Assembly: GCA_038380435.1 (NCBI GenBank) | Contig: JAWZYU010000028.1 | Coordinates: 28,442,201 to 28,506,200, forward strand | DNA from: Ryuthela nishihirai | Taxonomy: Eukaryota > Arthropoda > Arachnida > Araneae > Heptathelidae | Direction of reading: 5' to 3' | DNA: 64,000 nucleotides | In this document: in pieces, positions 41,901 to 53,900 of the stretch | How positions within the stretch are numbered: position 1 is the stretch's first letter | Layout of the letters: each line of letters begins with the position of its first letter | Translations under genes and position numbers: made by a program | The notes under the pieces: model-generated | Told to the model about the DNA's origin: nothing | Seen by the model: only the letters and a program-made list of their open reading frames with translations | The model's database searches: none

Positions 41901-44900
41901 GATGGATTGTTTCACGAATCAGGAGAAGGCAGACATGCATTTCACATACGGAGCTGCAGATTTCGCACAAATACCGGTGCGATCACTGAAAGGTTTTACG
42001 ATCAGGCACGCATCTGGTTGGAAAGCACTCCCGGTACAATCTTTGGGCTTCCCTCGCATTCCCGTCTGCAGCTCCTTATGTGAAATGCATGTCTGCCTTC
42101 TCCTGATTCGTGAAACAATCCATCCGTTCTGCAATCCACGGTAGAAATGACGACGAGTGCGAAAACCAGCACTTATAAGTGTTCACTGGAAAGCACCCTC
42201 TAGCGCTTCACCGCTTGAATTCTGACCATGAATTGTATGACGAAAAGTGCTTGTTTAAGTGTGTTCTATCACCCCTTAAAGTTTGGCCCAAGAGTTTTGA
42301 ATCACCCTGAATGTATTAAATAACTTTTCATTAGATGGATTGGTGTAAAATCTCTTTTATTAAATAATTATTTTCTGATGTTAGAAAAATTAATTTTTTT
42401 AAAAGTTTTTCTCAGTGTGGATTATTGCTTGACCTGTCAGTCGCCGGTCAGAGCCAGGAAGGAAATAAATATTTCTTCAAAAACATTACATTGATAACTC
42501 ATAACACCAGAATTGATAAATTCCATCAATCCGGATGACGTCATGTCGTGCGGGATGAAGAAATTATAATATGCATGATGATGCATAGAACCGGCCAGGC
42601 CTAGCACCTAATGTCCGACTTCGCCTTCTCGTGGTGCAGACCGTTAGTACCTTTCAAAAGAGATACTCTCTTGTGAAAGTGAAGGGAAGCGGAGGGCTGC
42701 CAGATTAATTTGGCCTACTGATCTGGACAACTTTGGCTACTTTTCTTTTTTTTCTACCCTGCTGAGGAGTGGTCAACCACACAAGGTTTTGGTGCTGACC
42801 ATATAAACCCACTGGACTGGACTGAATTATGGCTCTGATCTTGATTATGGATCCTGAATTTGCTGCACTGGTGGGCTTCTGTGGAGGGAAAATCTTCCGC
42901 TGTGTTTTCTGTTTGTTTGTGGGTTGACAGCCCCAAGTGAATAGATTCACAGGATATGTTTATCAACTGGTGGATAATCCTGAGCAGAGGTCATCGCAGG
43001 CACCTGAACTCTTTGCTTCTACTGGCATCGTCAAATTCTACATTGGGGAAGTCTTCCAGTATAGATGGCTTCAGTCTTTAGTGGTGGGGGTACGGGTCTT
43101 TGCCCCATGACTGCGATTTGGGGATTGCTTGATATTGTCGCCATTTCCTATCTCAATAAACATAGTTTCTTTAAACATCCCACTAGCCATTTTCTCTCAA
43201 TAGGTAGTTGGAATGTGAGGACTCCTGCACAGAGCTTTTTCTCTTGATGTCCTCACACCAGAATTCCACAGTTAAAATTTAGATATTCTCGTCTTGCAAA
43301 AGACCAGATGGACAGAAAAGGTCAGATTCTTAAAAATAATCTTAAATTTCTCTTTTCAGGGAGGAACGATAATAAACATCACCAAGGCGTGGGTCTGCTT
43401 CTCAGCAGACACGCTAGTGATGCTCTTCTAGGATATGAGTGCATTAATGAAAGGTTTCTTACAGCAAAATTTCAGACAAGCGTTAAAGACTTGAATTTTA
43501 CTTATTAATAACACCGCGACATACATATGTACACATGGGTTTCACCCGATGGGCTGCATAACAATATGATTGATTATATATTAATTAACAGCAAATGGGC
43601 TAGTTCTGTTAGGAAAACCAGAGCATATAGGGGAGCTGAAATTGGACCTGACCTTTATCTTGTTAAAAGTGTCTTGCAACTTAAACTTAAAAAGTGTTGT
43701 GCCAAGGTTAAAAAAATTTGCCTTTAATACTAAAGCTCTGAAAGACCCAGTTATAGCTGAGCTTACCATGATAGGTTGCTTAGTCATTATGACAGTCATG
43801 CTTTGCTTACTACTGAAGTTGAGGAAGAATGGGATCATTTTAAACAGGCTTTTTTGGAAACAAACAGTACTCTTTTAGGGAAAAAGGAGCAGAGGAGGCA
43901 GAATTATTTGAGTGATAAGGCACTTGAGCTTATTTCAGAAAGAAAGAACTGCAGGAATGTCCTTAATCAATACCCTACTAGTTCTAATAGAAAGCATTAC
44001 AGAGAGCTTAATAAACGTGTAAAGGATCAGTTAGCTGGTGATAAAAAACTTTGGCTTGATGGCTGGCTGACAAAGCCGAGGAAGCAGTTAGACAGCACAA
44101 CAGCAGAGAGCTGTACCAGATAGTTAATGCTTTGCGTGGTAGAAAACGGACAGGTATACAGGGATTGAAGGATAAACAAGGTAAGGTTAATAACATTAAT
44201 AAACAAGGTAAGAATCTATGGAGAAGGTGAGGATTCTGTCATGGCCAGGTGGGCTGAGCATTTCAGTGATATTCTAAACAATGTGGGTAGAACTACCCAC
44301 ATTGTTTAGAATATCACTGAAATGTTTGCAATGATGATAGATGCATTGGTGGCTTTAATGTTGGCCCTATACCACAATCTGAAGTTATTTTGGCTGTTTC
44401 TAAACTTAAACTTCATAAATCCCCAGGTGTAGATGAAATTACTACGGAAATGCTTAGAGCTGGGAATGTTTCTGTTACTACTTGGATGACTGAAAATTGT
44501 AATATCTTTTATGATAAAGGCATGGTTCCTAAGGATTTTTCCAGAGCTATTATTATCCCTATTTTGAAAAAAGGTGATCGCAGTTCTTGTGATAACTATA
44601 GGAGTATCAGCCTACTCTCTGTTCCAGGTAAAGTTCTTTTCATGATTGTGCTTAATAGAATTAAAAATCTGGTTGACAGGCAATTGCGTGATGAGCAATG
44701 TGGATTCAGAAGTGGTAGGGGTTGTGTAGATCAGATATTTTCACTTAGGCAGATTCTTGAGAAATGTTTAGAGTTTCAGAAACCTTTGGTTGCTAGCTTT
44801 GTTGATTTCAAAAAGGCTTTCGACTCTGTTGATTGTCATAATTTGTGATTGATTGTGAGATCATATGGTATACCAGACAAGTTAGTTAACATAATGAAAG

Positions 44901-47900
44901 CTCTCTATAATAACACTGAGTCGTGTGTAAGAGTTGGTAAGTCTTGTAGCAATTGGTTTAGTATTGCTTCTGGTGTGCGACAAGGGTGCATTTTGTCTCC
45001 TTTTCTTTTTAGTTTGGTTATTGATTATGTTATGCGAAATTCACTTCAAGGGAAAGATCATGGCCTTCAATGGGCGGGAGATACGAAAATTTCTGATTTA
45101 AATTATGCTGATGATTTAGCCCTTTTGGGAAATGATGTTGATGAGATGAACTCTTTAATTCGAGCTGTTGATGAAACTGGTACTAGAGTAGGTTTGGTTA
45201 TAAACAGAGAGAAAACTAAAGCGATGAAAATTGGTCAGGCAGGCTGTGATTCAGTTCATGTGAATGGTTGCAATCTTGAACAGGGATCACAGTTTAATTA
45301 TCTTGGAAGCTCTGTAACAGATACTGGTGATGTGCGGCATGAGATTAACAGACGTATAGGGATTGCTGCCTGGACGTTTAAGAATCTATGGAGAGTGTGG
45401 AGAAATTGGCGTCTACACCTAAAGACTAAAATTAGACTGTATAATAGTTTGGTTCTTTCTAGGGTTAGTTATGGCAGTGCAACTTGGACACTTTGTAAAC
45501 AAGATAACAGGAAACTAGATGCTTACGCAGTATCTTGGGCATTAGGTGGTTCAACTTTGTAACTAATGATGAGGTTAGGCAAAGGAGTTTGCAACCTCCT
45601 TTAAGCAGCATATTGTGCAGAGAGAGACTCCGTTGGTTTGGTCATGTTGCCCGTATGGATAATTATAGATTGGCGAATAGGGTTATGAACAGTGTGCCTA
45701 AAGGCTTCAGAAAGAGGGGGAGACCAAGGATGCGGTGGGCAGACAATGTCAAACAGGACATTATTAGATTTGGTGTGCAGTGGCCAGATGCAGCAGATGT
45801 AGCTCAGGACAGACTTGCTTGGAGAACTAATGGTCTGGTTGGACCTCCGTAGCCCATGGCTACTTCAGGATGATGATGATGATTAGACCAGTGGTTCTTA
45901 ACCTTTTATGCTTCACGTACCCCCTGGAAATGTGTATGTAACTGGCGAACGCCTTGTATAGATAGATAAAACTATAGTTATAGCATAACAATGGGAATAA
46001 AATAAAACATGTATATATATATATAACATATATCTAGCGACTTTTGAGCTGCGTACCCCCAAAAATTTTACCGGGGGGGAATATAATATTCAACAAAGTG
46101 GGGTACGCGTACCCCACGTTGGGACTCCTACATTATAGATTATAATGTTTCTTGAGGCAATACGTGACCAGAAACTCCAAGCGCATGCATGGCCAATGGA
46201 GCTCAAAAGCCTTTTCCTTCCGGTCCTCCATACCAGATAGTTGAAGAACCAGTGATGTAGATAAATGTTATGCGAAACATGAAGTAAAAATGCATTTGAA
46301 GTTTTCAAAATGAAAAAATGTATTTTTTTATATTGTGTTGAAATCTGGACTTTCAAATCGTAAAATCACATTAGATATGTGTAAACGTGTGATTTTAATT
46401 TTGCAGTTGTACTACCTATAATATATTCAAACAGAAACACACAAAATTATTGAACTTAGTAGTGTAACTTTATATTATGAGTCCATGTTAGATTTTTAAC
46501 ATTTTTACTTAATGGCAAACTTAAAATGTTTTGGATTCATTTGGAACCAAGAATTGCAAACTAGGTTTAGAACACACTATAACACTTGGTAAAGTGAAGG
46601 TAGTAGAGATTATCGAAACCAAAGTGGTTTGAAGGTTTTTAATCTTATTAGAGTAGTTTGCAATGTGATTAATAGTCTCTCTAAATTTTACTTTAACAAG
46701 ATACATTTTGGGTTCACGTCCCCAAACAAAATCATGCTTTCCAATGTCGTGACCGGTGTTACTTTCCTATAGACTTGAACTCAATGCTCATTTATTTTAA
46801 CTGACTTGAACTGATTTCTCATATATTTTAATTTCTCAGCTATACTATGGATATTATACTTTTGAAAGTTGACCATTAGTTATTCATATGTTTGATACGT
46901 CGAGTGATAATTGTATTTATAGCTGTCTTAGAATAGTTAATGTATTATAAGTTAAAAACTTAAGACAAAGATTCACTTACTTGTGAATAACTTTCCTAAT
47001 ATTTCGACCCCTGGCTGCAACCTACTCGGAAGACCTGACTGGGTCGTGGCACACGGGCTACGGCCCAGTTAGGGGTTGAAATATTAGGAAAGTTGCTCAC
47101 AAGTATGTGAATCTTTGTCTTAAATTTTTAACTTATAATACACGTTGAGTGATGCAATACGTAGAAGAAAGAAAACGTTTTCTTCTGTTTATTTGTGATC
47201 TCTTAAAGTAACCATATTGCTCTGTCATATCTAAATGTAGGTAATTCAGTCGTTGGCCAAATTGGAGAGCTTGTGATTTCTAAACCTTTTCCTTCGTTGC
47301 CTATTGGAATATTGGGTGATGAAGATGGTCAGAAATACAAAGAGACTTACTTCAGCAAGTATCCAGGTTGGTTGTAACATTCCTAACTAAACTGTATATT
47401 GGATATTAATATTAGAAAATGGGTTTAAATTCAACGCAATGGTAATAAACTCTCTTTAATTCGGAGCTCAAGGGAAAAGAAAATCTTTATGAACTCTGTG
47501 CTAAAAATGCACAGATACAATTTAAAAACTGGTTACAAATACCCAATTTAACAAGAGTTGTTACAGTTAACAAGAGTTGACTGTATATTTCATTTGCAAC
47601 GCTAAAGAAGTAAGCCTTAATTAGAAATATCATCCTTAAAAGATCACTGTCCGAAACTAACGCTTTTGTCTAAAGATTTATTAAGAAAATATTTATGATA
47701 ACGATTCGTACATATTCGACATAAGTAGTTTGCTTCTTGCCAAAAATCAAAAATATAGCAAGAGCTAAAACATAGAACAACGTTTACAACGTTTTAGCTC
47801 TGAATGTGATTTCTGAGACTACAATGGACTAGTCAGGTCACAGGTACCCCAAGCGCTTAGAACTGGTTAAGGAAAGGGATCTGTTGAACTGCTGTTAGGA

Positions 47901-50900
47901 GGCTTTGGGTTCGGTTGCTTTACCTCTGAGCGGCACTTTTTTGCACACCAAGGGCTAAATGGCCAGGTCACATGGACCCTGAAGGCTCAGAGAAGGTTGG
48001 GGGGTGGAGACCCACTGGAACAGCTGTTGGGAGACAGATGGTAGCCTCCCGTCAAGGCCACCCAGCGTGGTCTTTAACGTGCACAGGGTATGACTCTCTC
48101 TCGCACACGGGGCCACGACTTAACGTCCCGTCCTATGGACGGCGGCCTTTCCAAGCCCATCGGTGTCCCCTACTGACCGTGGGCAGGGCGGGGAATTTTT
48201 CGGAGATAAATCTCAACGCTGACCCAATTGGAACTCGAACTTGGTAACTACAGATTACGAACCTGGCGCGCTACCGACTGAGCCACCCCCGCCCCATGTT
48301 GGAGGCAGATGGAAGTCTATCGAGAAATCAGTTCAGCGTGTATATCAAGGGTCATTAAAATTGTTAAACCCATCCTATTATCTACGACAATGAAACAAAG
48401 ATTTGAATATATTAATGTACCACAACGAGTAGAAAACTCTTCCTTTTGTTATATAAATCTTGTGTTTCTTAAGTTAAAACCGAAAGACTAAAAATAAAAT
48501 GAAATGTATATTGTGAAACTATGGAATTTACGGTGCGATCTTATGAGACTGGAGATTTTCGCTCTCGTTTCTCTTCCATTCTATAACCATGTTTCCTGTA
48601 TAAGAGTATAGCCAAACATATAACATTACAGATCAGCTCTTTTATGCTAAGATTACAATTTTAGATATTTGTTACAGCTAATAAATACCTCTTAGTATCG
48701 GGATTTGCTCTATTCTTCCAGATAAATGCATTGTTAACTAAATTCCCACTGACCTGTTTTTTTGGGGGGAGTCTCATACTTTCTTGTAATGCTACGCCAC
48801 TGGTTTTACTTCTCCATGAACAGTCCATTCTTCACACCTACTTCTAGAACATGAGAATTCTACATTTAAATTAGTGGCAAAGCAGTTCGCACAGGTCATT
48901 CGCTTGGCAATCCACAATTGATCAATGAAAACTGTCTGGTCATCAAATGTGCTGTCTCGTAATCCCCATATTACTTCCTCAGTTGTCACCCTGTTACACC
49001 ACTGAAATATTGATGTTGGTGGCCAAGGTTTAATGGGGTTGAATTGTTTTACCTCTGAGCGGTACTTTTTTTTATCCACAATGCGCTAAGAGACCTGGTC
49101 ACAAGTACTAAGTCTCAGAGAAGGTTGAACGAGGGAACTTAACGGGCAGCTGTTAGGAGACAGATGATAGCCTCCCGTCTAGGCCATACAGCATGTTGTT
49201 TAACGTGCACAAAGTATGGCTTTAATGCACACGGAACCACGGCTTCACATCCGATGCACACCGGTCTGTCCAAGCCCATCGGTGTCCCCCTACTGACCGA
49301 GGGCAGGGCAAGGAGTTTTGCAGAGATGAATCTCAACGCTGGGCCCAGGTGGGACTGGGAACTGCAGATTACGAGCCTGGTGCGCTACTGACAGAGCCTC
49401 CCCCCCCTCCCCAAGGTCAAGTATCAATATGATCGATCGTCATTGGGAAAAGTAAAGGAGGATGAATCCAAGGAAGTGAAATAGAATTACAATGGGAAGG
49501 CTTATATGTCACAGCATTTTGAAACGCCCACATCATTAGAAACGGAGAAGAAATGATTCTATTCATTTGCTTTGTTTAAAATGTTTTTGCCACTTAACTG
49601 CAAATCACTTCTTTCACTTTTATTCTATATTTTTTTGTATTTGCGACATATAGGACAGAGAAGAATCCTAGAAGCTACTCCTAGCTTTTACAGGCCTTCT
49701 CATACAAGGACATTCCCTACTAAGACCGAAGTCATTGCTGACCACTGCCTTAGTTAGAGCTAACACAACACACAAAATTTGCCTTGCTGGAACAGTCGCT
49801 AGCTGCCCAACCACTATGCCAGTTAAGGCATAATTAACACTCTTTACTAGTTAAGGCATATATTAACACTCTTTATTTACTTAATTTTATTTTACATACT
49901 TAACTGCAGTTGTGTTTTATTATTATTGTTGTTACTCATATTTGAATATTATTATTTTTTCATTCTTATACTTATAATGGTCTGTAAATGGTAGCTAGGT
50001 AGTCACTGGAAGGAGAGCTGTGCACCAATTCCATGTGATGATGCATAGAACCGGCCTAATAACCATGCCCACCTTCTCGTGGTGCAGGCCGTTAATACTT
50101 TTCAAAAGAGATACTCTATTGTGGAAGAAGTGAACGGAAGGGAGAGCTGCAAGATCAGTGTAATCTACTGGTCTGGACAACTATGGCTACTTTTCCTTTT
50201 TTCTACCCTGCTGAGGAGTGGTCAACCACACAGGGTCAAGGTGCTGACGATGTACACTAACCGGACTGGAATAAGACTCTGAACTTGATTATGAATCCTG
50301 AATTTGCTGCACTGGTAGGCTTCTGTGGAGGGAAAATTTTCCGTTGTATTTTCTGTTTGTTTTTGGGTTGACAGCCCCAAGTAAACATATTCACAGGATA
50401 TGTTTTATCGGGCTGGTGGATAATCCTTTTCAGAGGTCATCGCAGGTGCCTGAACTCTTGCTACTACGGTTTATAACTGAACAAAATTCGGAAAGAAGAT
50501 GATTAGTTTTCCTTGTTTCCCTTTCAATTTTTGTCTACTTATCTGAATTTTTGATTTATCGATATCTCAAGTTAGTTCGATAAACATTGCTAGATTTTAT
50601 ATTGCTTCTTTGTTTAAGGTCAACTACGAATAATGCAATATCGAGCACATACAGTGTATACAGATGGTGTATGTAGCCGAGTTTCGATTGGCTATTCCTC
50701 CAGAAATACTACAGACATAAACGTTAGACAAAAACTGTTCTTCATTGTTTCGAGCTGCTATCCCAACTATAGAATCTATAATGGGGACTTATAAAAGTCG
50801 TGCTGAAGAACAATTGAATTGAGCACACTAATTTGAAATAAACATTGTTCTCCATTTCATATTTTCATATTGGAGAATGTAATAATTTCAATTTATGATT

Positions 50901-53900
50901 CATTTTGTACTTTGAGAAGTCTGTAAGTAATTGTCGAACTTCCTATAAGGCAAGCGTGGGCAAACATTTAGCTGAAGGGTCACAAAAAACTGAAATAGAA
51001 TAATAATTCTATAATAATTCTATAGAATAATAATTCGCCAAATAATTCTATAAAGAATAACTTATGTATAAAAAAAACACAAAGCGGAAACATAACAATA
51101 TAATTTATAATATAATTAAAATAATTAATTAAAATTAATTATTTTAATGAAACTTCGCTTCGCAGAAGTTGGACTTCTTGTTCTCTATACGTTTTTCTCT
51201 TTTACAAATTCGTTCGTCATCAGTAGCTGACGGTCGCGATAAAGAGCTGTCGGACCGTAGTTGGCTCAGGCCAGCTATAGCGAATGTTCCTGGAAGAAAT
51301 AAGTGGATTGCAATCCATTTATTTCTTTCTAGGCTATGAGAACAAGGAATCATTCATAAAGTTGGCAAACACTCCTTCGATTCTCTCCCCATATTTTAAA
51401 TATGCTCAGAACAGTCCAGTCATCTCTCTCTCGATTTTGCTAAAAATCTATTCCACATCAATTCAATTAAAATCAAAAACTTAAACAGAAGAATTTGTAA
51501 GTAGTCAGATATTCAAATCGAGTGCTCGCAACTTCCATACGGAAACCTGGCAGGCAAATATTTCTGTTTGACCCACCCCAAACGTTTGGAGCGAAAAGTA
51601 AGCATATTCATTCATAACTCTTACTTTACTACTTTCCACCTTACTACTCAAAAACGTACTACCCCATTCACTAGGTAGGCGCCCTACAAATTTCGAACCC
51701 TTTTCGCGGGATCAATGCCGATCCAACTAGGAACCCGATCTCTTACCTCCCATCCTTTCGTTCGTTCGTCCGGAATTACGGCTATTACATAATATGATTC
51801 TTCCTTTCTGATCTGCCATTGAGTATAATTTACTATTATAAACTATTTATTTAATACATGGTCGGTCACAACCCCATAGAAAATATCTAAAACATTTGGT
51901 TTGGGGATCTTGCAGGCCATTCTATTGCACAACGAATACAATCCATCTATTTTGGAATGAATATTCAAAATTCCTCTTACTGCAGTTCATTCATCAATTG
52001 CTAGTGCTTTCTTTAGCGATTATTTATAGGTGCAACTTACATTTAAAGAAATAGCAAAGTGCGACATGAATCATAAATTGTAATTGTCACATTTTGATAT
52101 ATAAAATGATACCAAGAATAACTTTTTTAATCGGTTTGAACAGTTTAAGGGAGTTCAACAAACCTTTTAAATGAGCTACAAGACAACCGAAGCTCTTATT
52201 TCACAGTTGGAGTGCCGGGGAGGAAGAGAAATTGGTGGAATTTAATTCATCTGTTTTTGTTGTTGAAACACAATCATAATTATTTTTTTTCAATATTTCT
52301 ACCTTCAATACTTCTAAAGCAGTCCTGGGCAAGCGTTTCAGTTGAAGGGTCTCATAGAAAACTGAAATAAAAGGGCGAGCTATCAAAGGAATATCTAATC
52401 AATAACATACGTATCACCAATGCAAAAAAAAAACTAAAGTGAAACATAAGCAATATAATTTTATTAAAATTAATTATTTTCGTTAGAATTTCCCGCCGCA
52501 GTTGGAATTCTGTATATGTTCTTTTTTTTTCTCTTTTGCAAATTTAATTCATTTGTCATCAGTAGATTGCGGACGGCCAAAGAAGAGGTGGTGGGCCATA
52601 GTTTGCCCAGGCCTGTTTTAGAGTAATAGTCAATGGACTACGAGACACCCTTTACGTATAAAAATTAAAAATATGTTTATTACATTTTTTAATTCTTCTT
52701 TTAGGAGCATTCGATTCGGGTGACCTTTGCGTCATTAATCCCATTACGAAAGGATTAATCATTTGCGGAAGAAGGTAAGGCTGAAGTATTTGTTTGTTAT
52801 GTTATATGTAATGAATAAAATTAATACTTCAATTATTAAGCGGTAATATTAGCATCTATTTTTAATCAAGGAAGGTATCACTCTGAATTTAACCTTTATC
52901 AATTTTAAAGAAAACTTTGTCTTAAGTAAAGTAGGATAAGAACCCCCCCCCCCCCACCACCACCACCTGATAACATGTTAGGTGCTCTTACCGCTAAGCT
53001 ACCGGCCACCGATCGAGATCTCCTCTAATTGATATTATGAACTTTCTACGAACAGTCCACAATTTCCTATGTCTCACAAAGTTATTGTGGTAAAATTAAG
53101 GTATTATTACAGCTTCTCTCAGCCTCAAAAAACAATGACAAGTATGTCATGAAGATGGCACTATATTCTGAGTATACAATTGATTAATTGTATTTTCGTA
53201 CACTCAGAATGTACTTGTCATCTTCATGGCATACTTGTCATTTTTTTTAGGCTTAGAGAAGCTGTGACAATAATAATACCCCCTCAAGCAGCTGCTTGCC
53301 ACAGAGGTCTGACAGGAGCCCGTCAGTTTATATGCCACAGTAGATCTGAGAGGATGGCAGGACCTCAGCAGAAAACAACACGAACATCCATGTCTTACCC
53401 GGGGCTCGAACCCAGGTCCCGTAGATCAGTAGCCAAGCGCGCTAACCACTCGGCCACTACCTTAATTTAATCAATTCTATACTCAGAATATACTTGCCAT
53501 CTTCATGACATACATACTTGTCATTGTTTCTTGAAGCTGAGAGCAACTGGAACAATACCTTCATGTGACACAGAAAATTGTGTATTGTTGGTAGGAAGTT
53601 CATAACATCAATTAGAGGAGCTCTTGTTAGCCGGCCAGGAGCTTAGTGGTCAGAGCACCTGGCATATTTTCTAGGAGTCGTGGGTTAGTATCTCACCCGG
53701 CTCAAGGTAACTTTATTTCTAAAATTGATCGACGTTAAATTCAGATGCAGTGATATCTTCATTGATAGTTGAACAAATACTTTGAAAAAATCTCTTCAAT
53801 TTAATATGCTTGTAATCTTTTACAAAAATTAAAAATGAATTCATTTAATGTATGTTGGTTAATTCTTGTTTTGGTCTTCCTCTGAACACAGTGAAAATCT

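Larger units (their letters stand above)
42540..45888 (+). mobile_element. Endonuclease-reverse transcriptase LINE
   Basis: About 460 bp of 5' UTR (42570-43025) recurs at 50036-50462. Apurinic-like endonuclease pieces follow: IGSWNVRTPA (43200), GVGLLLSRHASDALLGYEC (43390) and YTWVSPDGLHNNMIDYILIN (43530). After a linker (QNYLSDKALELISERKNC, 43900) comes the reverse transcriptase. The 3' end is a (GAT)n run at 45869-45884. Deletions in the endonuclease and a palindrome at 44259-44324 make it inactive. The clade (CR1/L2-like or related) was not determined. Confidence 0.9.

Noticed and set aside
41839..42144. 101-codon open frame as a gene
   Set aside because: It runs through the left arm, loop and right arm of a foldback element; the right half is the inverted copy of the left.
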